Notes: a model not told the origin generated them from the sequence alone. A DNA stretch of 64,000 nt from Strigamia acuminata (GCA_949358305.1 OX442324.1:7847601-7911600); one strand, 5' to 3'; shown: positions 20,360-30,657, counted from the stretch's first letter. Made by a program: numbers and translations.

Positions 20360-20912
20360 AAACCGACACGTTTTTACGCGTTTTGATTATTATTGCCACT
20401 GTTTATTTGTTTTTCATGTTGATTATTGAATTTTAATTGTTTTTATAATAATGTGAGATTTTTGATATATTGCTGATTTTAATTGCTCATTAATGATTTG
20501 AATTGATGTGATGTTAGTTTGATTTTGACAAACTATTATTTTATTGTGTTTTATTTGAACCCTTTTGAAATTGTATTTGTTTAGTTAAAAATAGTTGTTT
20601 TTTCACCTTAAACCACTTATCTTTTCCATTCCAAGAATTCACCTACTTTTAAATGTGTAACCAATTATCTTGCGCTCCCCTTTTGGAGCGCGTCATCTTT
20701 TCTCTGTGCGCTTTACTTGTAGCACAGAAATATTAGTCATTTCCTTTTTGTATATTTAATTACCGTTGTTTAAAGAAAGAATAAAACCAGTCTTGAAGAA
20801 GTTTTGAACCAACAAGTCGACTTTTTTATTTCTCAAAAATCTACATTTTAATTTGAAATAGTTATTGTTATTCAGGGAACTAATTATCCGCAATACCTTA
20901 TTGCATTTCAAA
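20355..20912 (+). repeat. BEL1 3' LTR
   Basis: Partner of 14477-15034. It is preceded by GCCGCCGGCAG rather than a purine tract. The polyprotein stop codon TGA is formed within its first five bases. Confidence 0.93.
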
Positions 20913-20917
20913 TGTAC

Positions 20918-21248
20918 AAAGATATGTTATGTCGCTTCCCTCCAGTCCATATTAACGAAATTCGAAAGAGGCGCCAAATATATCTCCCATTTGAACTAAG
21001 AGAAAGATATTTCCGCGCAATACACTATCCTCCAGTAGTGGGACATATGGGACAAGAAAGAACGCTTTATCGCATTAAATCGCGCGTGTTTTGGCCAAAA
21101 ATGCGCGAAGATATTAGAACATGGATACAGGTTTGCGAACCATGTCAAAGAGCTAAGCCCCTTAACAGACTCCCATATGGAAAAATGATAATGTCCAGAT
21201 CGCGCCATCTTTTTTCTGCCATCTACATCGACTACTACGGCAAAAAAC
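20918..21248 (+). pseudogene. Gypsy-A pol remnant, integrase zinc finger
   Basis: Continues Gypsy-A after BEL1. HYPPVVGHMGQERTLYRIK and CEPCQRAKP form the H2C2 integrase zinc-binding domain, followed by the start of the integrase core at YIDYYG. It stops at 21248, where a solo LTR interrupts after the TSD AAAAC. The core resumes at 35238. The frame is open throughout this piece. Confidence 0.88.
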
Positions 21249-21329
21249 TGTTGGTATTTGGAGCAGGCATATGGTGTCGGTCAGCTAAAGTCGCGTGTTT
21301 TCGGTTAAATGCGACTGCGATACATCAAC
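21249..21329 (+). repeat. Solo LTR X, left part
   Basis: First 81 bp of an LTR starting TGTTGGTATTTGG, with TSD AAAAC at 21244-21248. The remaining 396 bp lie at 34837-35232, beyond Gypsy-B. The TGTTGG start and 5-bp TSD fit copia, and the AATAAA signals in the distal part indicate plus orientation. No internal sequence of this element is present. Confidence 0.8.
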
Positions 21330-22348
21330 TGTCGCGCTCAACTCTAACCGTCGCTAACTCGTGGGTTGATTACTTAATTCGACTAACTCACTACCGCTTT
21401 GCTCAAGCGGTTTACCCAAAGAAATGATTACACAGATATAAAAGGTAAAATATAATATAGATTTATTCTGTGGGACAATGTACAGATATATCTTATATAT
21501 ATATATATATAAAAGGTAGGTAAAAGGTAAATCGGAATGGGTGAAGGGAAATGGAAAGGTAAAGGTATGATGAAAGCTGGCTGGAATCGGCGAGGTCGTC
21601 TGTTGTCTCGGTCGTGTCCAAGATGGCGTCCTCGTTGTGGCAACGTGGTGTCGTCTTGGGCCGGCGTGGCAATATGGCGTCCTCGGCTCGTCTCTGGCTG
21701 GTCCTTCGGGCTCACGCTGGTCGGGCGCGAGTGAATGCTTAGTTAAAAGGCTTACTTCGGGCTGTTGTCTAGGTTTTTGTGTGGTGTCCGGCGATCACAC
21801 AGCGGCGGACTCTTCTGGCTCCCGGCGGTCACACAGCGGCGGGAACGCTCGTCGTGGTTTTACTGCAGTTTAGGCTTGTGCGACCGTTTGTCTGCACAAC
21901 TCGCTAAACTGGAGTGGTTTTTACTATTTCTAGCTGGTGTGCTAAAATAGTGTGGTAATCTTATCTCGCAGGTTACTCTGCGGAGTTTGACACTGACCAA
22001 ACGTACTCACGGTAAATTGTCCTTTGTCCTTGGTCAATCCCAGTATATTTACTTGGGCCTGATCTTGTAGGACGACGGGTTTACGTGTGTTTCTCGTTTG
22101 ATGGTTGTGTTGGTTCTGCCCGCTCAGTGCAAGGCACATTCCTTTGCACAAAGCGGGGTTGACAGGTGACCGGAATCACCCAATGGTGGGGTGGACGAGC
22201 CATCCCCACTCCCTCAGGGCAGACGCCTGTCCATTGACTAGATGTCAATGCACTGAGGGAAGGGAGACGCGCTTGCGGCTCCCCTTACACCCGAAACGAG
22301 GTCACGAGAGAAACTCTTCGTTGACCCCGGTCCAGTCGGGTCACAACA
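21330..22348 (-). repeat. Gypsy-B 3' LTR
   Basis: 1019 bp, top strand TGTCGCGCTC...GGTCACAACA. It contains a (TA)n run at about 21493-21512. Several ORFs of 60-95 codons in it are repeated in the other LTR simply because the LTRs match. Confidence 0.95.
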
Positions 22349-22384
22349 CTTCCCCCTCCGAGCTCAGACCGTGGGGCTGAGCGA

Positions 22385-25150
22385 TCACTTCTTTCCTGGG
22401 GGACCCGACACTGAGTCCGTCACCTGGGCGTAACTCACTCCAGGGACAGGCGGTTGAGTGCCGGGTGGCGCGGGTAGATCGCCTACTAACGCCGAGGACC
22501 GATCTCGGGGGTCCTCATGCTCCGTAATGAAGCATAATGCATGGCCGTCAACTGGCTCATGCGGGGCACGCGTCCTCTCGTGTAACCAAACGCTCGGGAT
22601 GTAGGCGGAGAAGCCGGTGTTCGTATGCCGGATGGCATTGGCTTCCGCTGGCGTCACTGGCACACGGTGGGCTCTCAGCAACCTCTGGTGGAAGATGAGG
22701 TCTCTAGTCTTCCGGATCTGGTTGTGAAGCCAGATGAAGACTGATTTGCCTTTGTCCCGCTGCGCGAGGATAAACCTCCTGGTCGCCGTCGTCATCGAGA
22801 GATGGGGAAACTCTTCGATGATTCGCCCGTAATAGTCTGGCGGAGGCGGTGCCGGCTTCGGCTTCTGGGTGGCCGCGGGAATAGCGGCTTGCGTCGTTGT
22901 CGCCGCTCGGGCCGGTGAGGTCCCGGGCGGTGTCGGCTTCGTTTGCTCGACGGACCTGACGGGTGGCGTTCGGCACAGCAAGCGCTTTGGTTTACCCGCC
23001 ACTTCGAACAGGGCGGGTCCTTGCGGGGATATCTCCGCAGGCATCGGTGGCGGAATCGGAACTCCGCTCGTCGGCGAGATCACCATTTCTACATCCTCTG
23101 CCGATTCTTCCGTCTGGATGGTCAAGGCGCGCAGTTGTTGGGTAGGCGCCGCTGTCCAGGTGGCGGAGGTATAACGAAACGCCGTGCTTCGCAACTTGTA
23201 CCCCTCAAATTCGGGGTTTACCACATCCCTGGTTAGCTCGTACCGAGTCAACACAGGGTCGGGCAGAATGGAGCTCCACTCTGCGAGGAGTGCACGGGGA
23301 ACCTGTACACCCTCTCTGTCCACGACAGACCATGCGGCCATCGCCTGACGCCCTTCTCCGAAGAGTGCTGGGGTTAGCAGCTGCATCATGACCTTGGTCA
23401 ATGATAGCTGTAGGCTGCGACGATTCACTGGATTCGATCGCTCCGAATCCGCAGTGAAGGCACACGAGAGCTTACTCATCATCGCCGTTGCCCATTCGAT
23501 GAAATATCGCTGGGCCTGATCCACACCTCGCAAGGCGGGCGCGGAGACTCTTGGGTCTTCCATCACGAAGCGAAACGCTGAGAGCTCGGAGATAGTCGGA
23601 TTGGCGGCTTCTCTCGCGAGTCGCGCTTCTTCGTCTCGCCTCTCGAAAAACAGGGCCGAGGAACCGGATCGGGGTTGGCTCGGCCTGTAAATGCCGGTCA
23701 AATTGGCTCGACATTCCTGCGCAATGCTCTGCCCAACGGGGAGAGGGACTGAGCGGTCGGTGGGTAAATCCGGCGGATCGCTCGAATTCAACAACGACGG
23801 CGGCGGCAGGTTCGGAGGCGGCTGCGTCTTGGTCGGCAGCGTCGGCGTCGGCAGCGGTGGTGTTGGCTGCGTCGGCGGTGGTGGCGTCTCCGTCGTCTGC
23901 ACTCCAGTCATTGCGACTTGGAGCGCCGGGAGATGTTGTCCGGAGCCTGAAGGCTGCACGATGGCGGTTGGCATGCCATCGGGTCGTGGTCGCGAATTAA
24001 TGTAGTCTGCGAGCCACCTTGCCACCTCGTGTGGGGTCACCTTCCCGTCGGTGACAACACCCATCTTCCTGGCGTGTTTCATCGCGGGATCGAAACGTGT
24101 CAGTTTCGTCCGCTTCATCTGAGTCAGAATCTCGCGAAGGTCCCGCGTATCTGCCGCTGGGACGTTTCGCTCACCTGACTGGCTACCACCTCGTCGACCC
24201 GCTCTCTTGGAGGCGTAGGCGGGTTCGGGGATGGGACGGCCCCGAGCTTCGCACCTCGCGAAGTATCGCTCTTTGCGATCTTTTTTCCGCTGCTCGCGAT
24301 GAGTCAGCGGACGTCTAGAAGTGCTGGGACGAGAGACTCGCTCTTCGTCACCAGACATCCAAACCTCCTTGCACTCCTTACCGTCTTTAATCTGACGGTT
24401 TATGAAAATTCGCGGTCGGGAATACTGCGAAGGGTCACGCACCGTACTAGTGGATGGCCCAGCTTCGTTGCCTTCAGTCGTGTTTTGAGCGACACGCTGC
24501 TTCTTGGTTGTCGCTGGGGAACGCGACTGGCTGTCCCCGGCGCCTTTGGAGCGCTTGCGCTTCCGCGGGTAGCTGCTCTTGGGCCCCAAAATCCCCAGGT
24601 AGTGGAGCTGCCACATCTCGGCTTGGGACGTCAAAATTCCCATCCGAGGTCTCCACTGGGGCGTACTCTCTCCCAATCGCAGCCTCTCAAACCACAGATG
24701 AATATCATCCGCGGTCATCCCCTCGTTTTGGAGGATGCGCTCGGCCACTGCCGTAGCGGTATCCACCAGCTGTTGTCTATAATGCTGGTAGATGGCCTCA
24801 CGGGCCTCTTCTGTCTCGGCTGCTCGCCACGCATGCAGCACGTGTTCCTCCGCCGGGTTGCCAGTGTACTGACTTGACAATCCGGGGTGGAAAATCGGCG
24901 ATTTCGGGTCATCGTCACGAGCTAACTCTGTGGCGATGCCTTCGCGCATTCCCTCCGGGAACGTATCCAGGAGCGTGCAGTCTCGTACCCAACGTCGGGC
25001 GATGCATCGGGAATGTAGTATTCGCAGGCGCCAAGGGTCGGCGTCTTCGCCGAAACATCGTCGGTAAAAATCGGGCAGCGCGCCTCGAAATATCCCGCCA
25101 CGAGTGATGCAAGCGGGGTCTAATGGTCCCCATGTTTTACGTAGTGCCAT
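22385..25150 (-). CDS. Gypsy-B ORF3, unknown protein in the env position
   Basis: A 921-residue protein from the ATG at 25150-25148 (MALRKTWGPLDPACITRGG), downstream of pol where errantiviruses carry env. I recognise no family. The N-terminal ~200 residues are mixed helical sequence (YFRRCF-like and IHLWFERLRLG segments). A basic cluster PRKRKRSKG near residue 205 looks like a nuclear localisation signal. A charged, serine-rich stretch follows, then a long proline/threonine-rich linker, then a C-terminal region with folded-looking segments (FRFVMEDPRV, FIEWATAMMSKL, SVFIWLHNQIRKTRDLIF). There is no signal peptide, furin site or membrane segment, so it is not an envelope protein. The ATG immediately follows a polypyrimidine tract plus CAG, a strong splice acceptor, which suggests translation from a spliced RNA. 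The frame is open 8 codons further upstream, without an ATG. Confidence 0.85.
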   Translation of the reverse strand: MALRKTWGPLDPACITRGGIFRGALPDFYRRCFGEDADPWRLRILHSRCIARRWVRDCTLLDTFPEGMREGIATELARDDDPKSPIFHPGLSSQYTGNPAEEHVLHAWRAAETEEAREAIYQHYRQQLVDTATAVAERILQNEGMTADDIHLWFERLRLGESTPQWRPRMGILTSQAEMWQLHYLGILGPKSSYPRKRKRSKGAGDSQSRSPATTKKQRVAQNTTEGNEAGPSTSTVRDPSQYSRPRIFINRQIKDGKECKEVWMSGDEERVSRPSTSRRPLTHREQRKKDRKERYFARCEARGRPIPEPAYASKRAGRRGGSQSGERNVPAADTRDLREILTQMKRTKLTRFDPAMKHARKMGVVTDGKVTPHEVARWLADYINSRPRPDGMPTAIVQPSGSGQHLPALQVAMTGVQTTETPPPPTQPTPPLPTPTLPTKTQPPPNLPPPSLLNSSDPPDLPTDRSVPLPVGQSIAQECRANLTGIYRPSQPRSGSSALFFERRDEEARLAREAANPTISELSAFRFVMEDPRVSAPALRGVDQAQRYFIEWATAMMSKLSCAFTADSERSNPVNRRSLQLSLTKVMMQLLTPALFGEGRQAMAAWSVVDREGVQVPRALLAEWSSILPDPVLTRYELTRDVVNPEFEGYKLRSTAFRYTSATWTAAPTQQLRALTIQTEESAEDVEMVISPTSGVPIPPPMPAEISPQGPALFEVAGKPKRLLCRTPPVRSVEQTKPTPPGTSPARAATTTQAAIPAATQKPKPAPPPPDYYGRIIEEFPHLSMTTATRRFILAQRDKGKSVFIWLHNQIRKTRDLIFHQRLLRAHRVPVTPAEANAIRHTNTGFSAYIPSVWLHERTRAPHEPVDGHALCFITEHEDPRDRSSALVGDLPAPPGTQPPVPGVSYAQVTDSVSGPPGKK

Positions 25151-25191
25151 CTGGAAGGATGGAGAAATAAACAATTAATAACAAGTTAATA
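25151..25191 (-). promoter_or_regulatory. Predicted 3' splice site for ORF3
   Basis: On the element strand TTTATTTCTCCATCCTTCCAG ends exactly before the ORF3 ATG. A branch-point-like TATTAAC lies about 34 nt upstream (complement of 25185-25191). Errantivirus env is made from a spliced RNA with a similar acceptor. I could not identify the donor. Confidence 0.6.
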
Positions 25192-26563
25192 TTTAAATAC
25201 GTAGATAAATGGTTGGTTTCGAGGGACGTTGCCAGTACGTGCAGCCGTCCGTCGAGACCGATTCCTGTCTATCGGTGCAAACGTAGGACGAATTGTCCCT
25301 CGTCGGATAGAAAAAGAGAAGTCATCACGTGAAAAATCTGTCTCATGTCCAAAACGCACAGCGAGACGGAATCGAGCCTTTAATCTGGATTCTTATCATC
25401 AGATTTTACTTCAAATTAATTCTAACATTAATTAGAACATTACTAATAATTAAATTAATAATTATCAGTCATTCGTAAAAAGAATTCGTCGGGTGTAAAT
25501 TATTACTAAAATCGCACAATAAATGTGCTTGTCGAAATGTTATTAAATAAATAAACCTAATAAAGAATTATTCCGAAGTCGGACTTTGTCTAATTTTTAA
25601 AAAAGTTAAAGTCAAATTAAATTTATCCAACACACCGAAAAATTCATCGTACGAATGTTAAGTTGCATCAATTTGATGCGTCAAATTACTTGTGGAGAAA
25701 AAATATTCTTTTACAGAATATTCTCCCCTTGTCATAAAATTATCTATGGCTCGAGCCCATTGTCTCGCTCGTGACTCAAGTCATGAGGAATTTTCGAGAC
25801 GCGAGGCGACGTGAAGTCTGCGCTCGCACCTCGAAAACAAATTAACAAGGAAAAAAAATACGATCGTGTGAGCGATCGCGGTTAATAATTAATTATACGC
25901 TATTTCGAGTGCAAAGCACTCATGTCAGGTATTAGTCAACAAAATTTCTTCTTCAGCAGCACGGAACTAGTTCTCATGTGCCGATGCCGACTTCTACCTG
26001 ATCGGGCTGGACTTGGTTTACATCGCGGTCCCAGTTTTCCTCGTCCTCGTGCTCGATGGCCAGCACGTCGTTCTCTTCCTCGTCCATGGCGAGGAGCGCG
26101 CACAAAAATCTCAATCACGATTTAAAAAGGATGATAAAACTATCTCAAAAACTCGGTGAAAAACTCGGTAAAACGTTAAAAACGAGGATCACGCACGAAT
26201 GCAGCGATCAGCTGTGAAAAGCGGAAGTCTGTGTGAACACGAGGTAATCGCGATGGATTCTGGGTAATATACTCCAGAACCCGGGTGTTTGAGACTAGTG
26301 CGCACCTACCCGTGCGCATGTTACGCTACGGGTCTCCTTTGTTCTCACTCCCGTGCGCGATTGCTGCTACGGGGTCTTTTGCACGCGGTATCCGACCCGT
26401 GCCGATAATTTTGCTACGGGTCCCGCGTTTCCACGCCATCTCGTGACGCGAATTCGACCGATATCCGCTTTGTTGGACTTAGCGAAATTTTCTGCGACGT
26501 GATGGCTTGCACTATCGGTCGATTACATTTATTTTTAGTGCCGCCATCGACTCGTAATTTATT
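25192..26563 (-). other. Gypsy-B pol-ORF3 intergenic region
   Basis: About 1.37 kb without a supported gene. The ORF3-proximal half (25400-25900) is AT-rich. The pol-proximal part is GC-richer and holds three tandem stem-loops (26308-26421). It resembles no other part of the window. Confidence 0.6.
26308..26421 (-). repeat. Three tandem stem-loops after Gypsy-B pol
   Basis: Three successive units spaced 42-45 bp pair a CCCGT arm with an ACGGG arm: 26308-26313 with 26328-26333, 26350-26354 with 26369-26373, and 26395-26400 with 26416-26421. Arms and spacing are kept while loops differ (GCGCATGTTACGCT, GCGCGATTGCTGCT, GCCGATAATTTTGCT). They would form RNA hairpins in the genomic transcript. 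Confidence 0.6.
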
Positions 26564-29500
26564 TTACTTCTTTCCTACGACCTTTCCGCCTTTTATGAAC
26601 GGATTATCTCTTTTTGGTCGCAGGTTACGGATCGAGGCAGGTACGATATTTTTTGTTGTTTTTTGTGTCTGTACCTCCTCATTATTGTTTTCTTTTTTAT
26701 CCGTGTTTTTTGTGTTTGTTTCAGGAGTTTCTCCTGTTTCCCCCCCGACCAAAATTGGATCCGGAACGGATTCAACTATCTCGTTTACCGGAGGTGAAGG
26801 GGCGTCGAAATACTCCTCGTTGTCACTTGGCGGTGCTTTTTCCGACTCGCCAGCGAACATATCGACGATTTGGCCGTCAGTTTTAGACTTGACTTGGCCT
26901 TTGGTCCACATTTCTTGCGGGAATTCCGGAATGTACGGAGTTAACTCTCGTACTTGTATCGACTTATGCTCGGTGTTGTCCTCGAGCTTGCGTAATTTAT
27001 ACGCGTTACCGCCATGCTTGCCGATGATCACATACGGACCATCTCTCTTGTCGGCCAAGCTGGCGGTGATTCCTCTCGCTGCATTTGAGAGGATGTGTGT
27101 GTCCTTCCACACTAAATCATTGTTCTCGAAATTCACAAATTTTCCACCGCTTTTATCTTGTAAAATGCGGTCGCGCATGTTAAAAATGTGCGCCATCATA
27201 TGTTTGTATGTGCTCGAAATTGTTTGCTCCAATTTATATACATACTCATGTGGTTTCTCTGGGTCCACCACATTTACCGACTCTGCCACTCGTGGGTCCC
27301 AAGGCACTCGTAGCTCTCGGGCGAAGTTGAGGTAGGCCGGAGAAAAATCTCTCGTCCTCGAGACTGTTGTTCGTATGCTGAACGCGATCTCCCTCAAGTA
27401 TTCATCCCACCTATTGTGGATGTCAGTGAATATGCTTAGTGCATATTTAATGTCCCTGTTGAGTCGCTCAACGGGATTTGTTCTGGGATTGTAGGTCGAA
27501 GTATGTGACGCCACAATCCCGAATTTCTCACAAAACTTACCCCAAATTTTCGAGATAAATTGGGGTCCGTTATCGGATATAATTTTACGTGGAAATCCGT
27601 AACGTAACGCCACGTCGTAGATACATTCAACGATTTTCTCTGCTGAAGGTCTAGCGACGGCGTACAACTCGGGCCAACGAGTTGCCACGTCCATTATAAC
27701 GATAATGTACGCATTTTTATTTCCCGTAACGGGTTTTGGGCCCATCACATCGACACTTAAACAATCAAAAGGCGCGTAAGGCCCTAAGAAAATAGTTTCG
27801 AATGGTGATTTACTCCTCGGCTTGCACGCTTGACATCGCTGACATTGGTGGACAAAAAGAGCAATATCTTTTTTCATCCCTGTCCAGTGAAAAAGCTGTG
27901 TAGCACGATAGAGTGTTCTGCTTACTCCCGCATGGCTCGCAAGCGGGTGCCCGTGTAACAACCACAGCACGCGACCGATTAAGGAAGCAGGTATTACTAC
28001 CTTTACTGCGGTGTCCGATTCACTCAAGTCATCTTGGTGATTTGGGTGATGTTTCACTAAAAGGCCGTCATCCAATAGGTAATCTATGGATTCGTGTGCA
28101 TAACGACGCTTCTGCCTTCTGGTTAGATTGGGCGGATATTTTCCTGTCAGTACGAATCTAGCTCTGTCCTGACATTTCTTGTCTAATTTTTGTTGCACAA
28201 TTATTTCCTCCCTTGTCGGGGGACTGCTTTGCATCTGCTCGCCGACATGAGCGTGGAAGGCGCTTAGAAGCGGGTCATTTATTCTCCGCTCTAGCTTAAA
28301 TTCCTTCCTTGCATTTGGGTAATTGTCAGCAGCTGGTTGGTATAACCGCGTCCAAAATCCACAGAATTTTACATCTGCCGGAGACGCGGTGGGAATTTCA
28401 TTCATCTTCCTTAAATCCCAACGGTGACAACTCGTAGGGCAATAAATGATGCGGGAGTCATCCTCGCCATCATCGTCAGCGTCGATTGGATCTGACACTG
28501 GTGCCCGTGACAGAGCGTCAGCCACGACGTTATATTTGCCGGGCTTGTATTGAATGGTCAAGTCGCATGCCATCAGTTCTAACTGCCATCTGGCTAGTCG
28601 ACCGGCTGGCTCTTTTAATTTCATCAGCCATTGTAACGCTTGATGATCTGTGTGGACCACAAATTTGGTATATTCGAGATAATCTCTGAATTTCCTTATG
28701 GCCCACACAACGGCCAAACACTCCAACTCGGTGGCATTGTAATTCTTTTCAGCGCCTTGGAGTTTGCGACTTATAAACATGCACGGCAGGTCTTGTTCGA
28801 CTCCGTCGCGCACGTGTGTTTGGAGCAACGCCGCTCCTAACCCAACTCTGCTGGCGTCCGTGTGTAATATGAACGGCCGGTTTAAGTCGGGTAGAGGCAT
28901 TACGCCGACTTCCGTCAGCATCCTCTTTATTGCATTAAATGCGATGTTGCACTCATTTGACCATACAAATTCGTTTTCATTCTTCAGGAGGTCGGTAACT
29001 GGGGCTGCCACTTCAGCTAGACCCGGTAGCAACCTGCCGAAGAAGTTTATCATTCCCATAAACCGTTGGACACCTTTAACGTCCTCGGGTGGTGGGAAAC
29101 GATTAATCGCATCGATTTTTTCGGGGCCAATAGCTAAACCATTGACTCCAATGCGATAACCCAGGAAGGCAAGCTCCTTTCGACAGAACTTGCTTTTGCC
29201 CGGATGCACGTGTAACCCAGCTTTTGCCAGCCGGGTGAGCACTTGGTCGATGTGCTCAATGTGCTCTTCGAATGTTTTAGAGGCAATAACTATGTCATCT
29301 AGGTATGCCCACACAAACTGATGCAGGATATCACCCAATACGCTTTCGATTAGTCTCTGAAAGGTACTGGGAGCATTCACTAAACCAAATGGCATGACGT
29401 TGAACATCAACCGTCCAATTGGCGAGTAAAATGCTGTTTTTAACTTATCCTCTGGCCTCATCTCAACTTGCCAGTATCCCTTCGACAGATCCATCGTCGT

Positions 29501-30634
29501 AACCCAAGAAAAGGGGCTAAGCTCTCTCAAAATGGATTCGATAGACGGCATCTGTATGGGATCTATTTCTGTCACCGCGTTTAATGGGCGGTAATCAATG
29601 CATAGGCGTGGGTCCGAGCCCGGGCGCATCACGAGCACAACTCGCGTCGCGTATTCTCCCTGGGCCTCGGAGACAATGCCACTGTCTAGCATTTCTTGGC
29701 ACATTTTTTGCACTATTTCACGTTTTTGCGGGTTCATTCCCTTATACGCAACTCGTATAGGTTTATTATCCGTCAATTTAATTTCGTGAATAGCCCTATT
29801 CGTTCGGCCCGGTTTTTTCGACAGGATCCCCTCATATTTAAGTAGGACCCTTCGTAGGGCTGCCGCTTCGTTTAATTCTAAAGCGGCGTCGGCGACAAGC
29901 GTTTCCACTACATTGTCCCGTTGCAATTCTGTTACGAATGCTTTAAAATCGTAATCTTGAACGAATTTCTTTAGGCCTTTCTCCCACTGTGTCTTGTCGG
30001 CCGCTTCTTTTACAAGAGCTGGTGGCACGACAATTGCGGGTCTTTCCTTATCATTTCTGATATAATTCCAAGATTTCGTTATTGGATTGGGTTGTATTTC
30101 CATTGACGCCATGAGGTCTAAGCCCAACAGAAAAATTCTGTCGCATGTGGGCAGGACCAGGAAAGGGTGCTGTTCTACTCCTCCGAGCCACTCCATGGTC
30201 AATAATATAACTCCTTTTGGACGCGCCATTCCGTTGGCGGTTTTTAGACGTATATTTTTATTAACGCCTTTTATCTTATCGGTGAGACCCAATGATGCTA
30301 CTATGTCTTCGGAAACGAACGAGCGATCTGCTCCCGAGTCTAGTAGTCCCATAATTTTTTCACGTTCTATTGTCATGGGCAACATACATAGGCGGTTGGT
30401 GTATTCGACCGCCACGTTGCACATGAAAACACGAAATTCTTCTGTGTCTTCGACTACTTGAGGTAATTCTTCAAGCAGTAGGTTCGGTTCTTCCGCCTCA
30501 GCCTCAGCGTTTGCGGTAATTACCTGCAAAGCGTTGTTGGCCCTGTCTTGAATTTGGGCGTTAGCTATGTCACTACCCATTTCTTTGACTGGTGGCGGCT
30601 TATCGAACCCTTTGTTAAACCCCTTCTTCTTCAT
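26564..30634 (-). CDS. Gypsy-B Pol polyprotein
   Basis: 1356 residues from the first ATG, in the -1 frame relative to gag. The frame is open upstream into gag past two slippery heptamers, so it is probably made as a Gag-Pol fusion and not from this ATG. Domains: protease with LLDSGADRSFV (D99); RT with VTTMDLSKGYWQV and YLDDIVIAS (YLDD 444-447); RNase H with ILHTDASRVGLGAALLQ (D593); integrase H2C2 finger (H896, H901, C931, C934); and the integrase core with SVDVMGP (D962), ISDNGPQF (D1021) and E1056 in NPVERLNRD. The C-terminal tail continues through a GPYVIIG segment and an acidic end (DNEEYFDAPSPP). No stop or frameshift interrupts it. It shares its orientation and probably its full-length transcript with gag. 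Confidence 0.95.
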   Translation of the reverse strand: MKKKGFNKGFDKPPPVKEMGSDIANAQIQDRANNALQVITANAEAEAEEPNLLLEELPQVVEDTEEFRVFMCNVAVEYTNRLCMLPMTIEREKIMGLLDSGADRSFVSEDIVASLGLTDKIKGVNKNIRLKTANGMARPKGVILLTMEWLGGVEQHPFLVLPTCDRIFLLGLDLMASMEIQPNPITKSWNYIRNDKERPAIVVPPALVKEAADKTQWEKGLKKFVQDYDFKAFVTELQRDNVVETLVADAALELNEAAALRRVLLKYEGILSKKPGRTNRAIHEIKLTDNKPIRVAYKGMNPQKREIVQKMCQEMLDSGIVSEAQGEYATRVVLVMRPGSDPRLCIDYRPLNAVTEIDPIQMPSIESILRELSPFSWVTTMDLSKGYWQVEMRPEDKLKTAFYSPIGRLMFNVMPFGLVNAPSTFQRLIESVLGDILHQFVWAYLDDIVIASKTFEEHIEHIDQVLTRLAKAGLHVHPGKSKFCRKELAFLGYRIGVNGLAIGPEKIDAINRFPPPEDVKGVQRFMGMINFFGRLLPGLAEVAAPVTDLLKNENEFVWSNECNIAFNAIKRMLTEVGVMPLPDLNRPFILHTDASRVGLGAALLQTHVRDGVEQDLPCMFISRKLQGAEKNYNATELECLAVVWAIRKFRDYLEYTKFVVHTDHQALQWLMKLKEPAGRLARWQLELMACDLTIQYKPGKYNVVADALSRAPVSDPIDADDDGEDDSRIIYCPTSCHRWDLRKMNEIPTASPADVKFCGFWTRLYQPAADNYPNARKEFKLERRINDPLLSAFHAHVGEQMQSSPPTREEIIVQQKLDKKCQDRARFVLTGKYPPNLTRRQKRRYAHESIDYLLDDGLLVKHHPNHQDDLSESDTAVKVVIPASLIGRVLWLLHGHPLASHAGVSRTLYRATQLFHWTGMKKDIALFVHQCQRCQACKPRSKSPFETIFLGPYAPFDCLSVDVMGPKPVTGNKNAYIIVIMDVATRWPELYAVARPSAEKIVECIYDVALRYGFPRKIISDNGPQFISKIWGKFCEKFGIVASHTSTYNPRTNPVERLNRDIKYALSIFTDIHNRWDEYLREIAFSIRTTVSRTRDFSPAYLNFARELRVPWDPRVAESVNVVDPEKPHEYVYKLEQTISSTYKHMMAHIFNMRDRILQDKSGGKFVNFENNDLVWKDTHILSNAARGITASLADKRDGPYVIIGKHGGNAYKLRKLEDNTEHKSIQVRELTPYIPEFPQEMWTKGQVKSKTDGQIVDMFAGESEKAPPSDNEEYFDAPSPPVNEIVESVPDPILVGGETGETPETNTKNTDKKENNNEEVQTQKTTKNIVPASIRNLRPKRDNPFIKGGKVVGKK

Positions 30635-30657
30635 GAATGGCGCAGACGGTCGAGAAG

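Larger units (their letters stand above)
14477..20912 (+). mobile_element. BEL1, BEL/Pao element (6.4 kb), full length but mutated
   Basis: This is a complete BEL/Pao structure on the plus strand. It has two 558-bp LTRs (14477-15034 and 20355-20912; I noticed two differences between them), the TSD TGTAC (14472-14476 and 20913-20917), a tRNA-Phe primer site, and one long gag-pol frame broken by two frameshifts and one nonsense codon. The right LTR boundary is uncertain by 1-2 bp because the flanks share A/T. It inserted into Gypsy-A pol. Confidence 0.93.

Noticed and set aside
21428-22380. Several 60-95 codon ORFs repeated at 33912-34843
   Set aside because: They lie within the two Gypsy-B LTRs and overlap each other on both strands. 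The duplication reflects LTR identity only.
23691-24318. Long antisense ORFs across ORF3, gag and pol of several elements
   Set aside because: They mirror the GC-rich or proline-rich sense frames and have no motifs of their own.
22385-25150. Gypsy-B ORF3 as an envelope glycoprotein
   Set aside because: The position fits, but there is no signal peptide, hydrophobic fusion or membrane segment, or cleavage site. The protein is proline-rich and basic with a nuclear-type signal.
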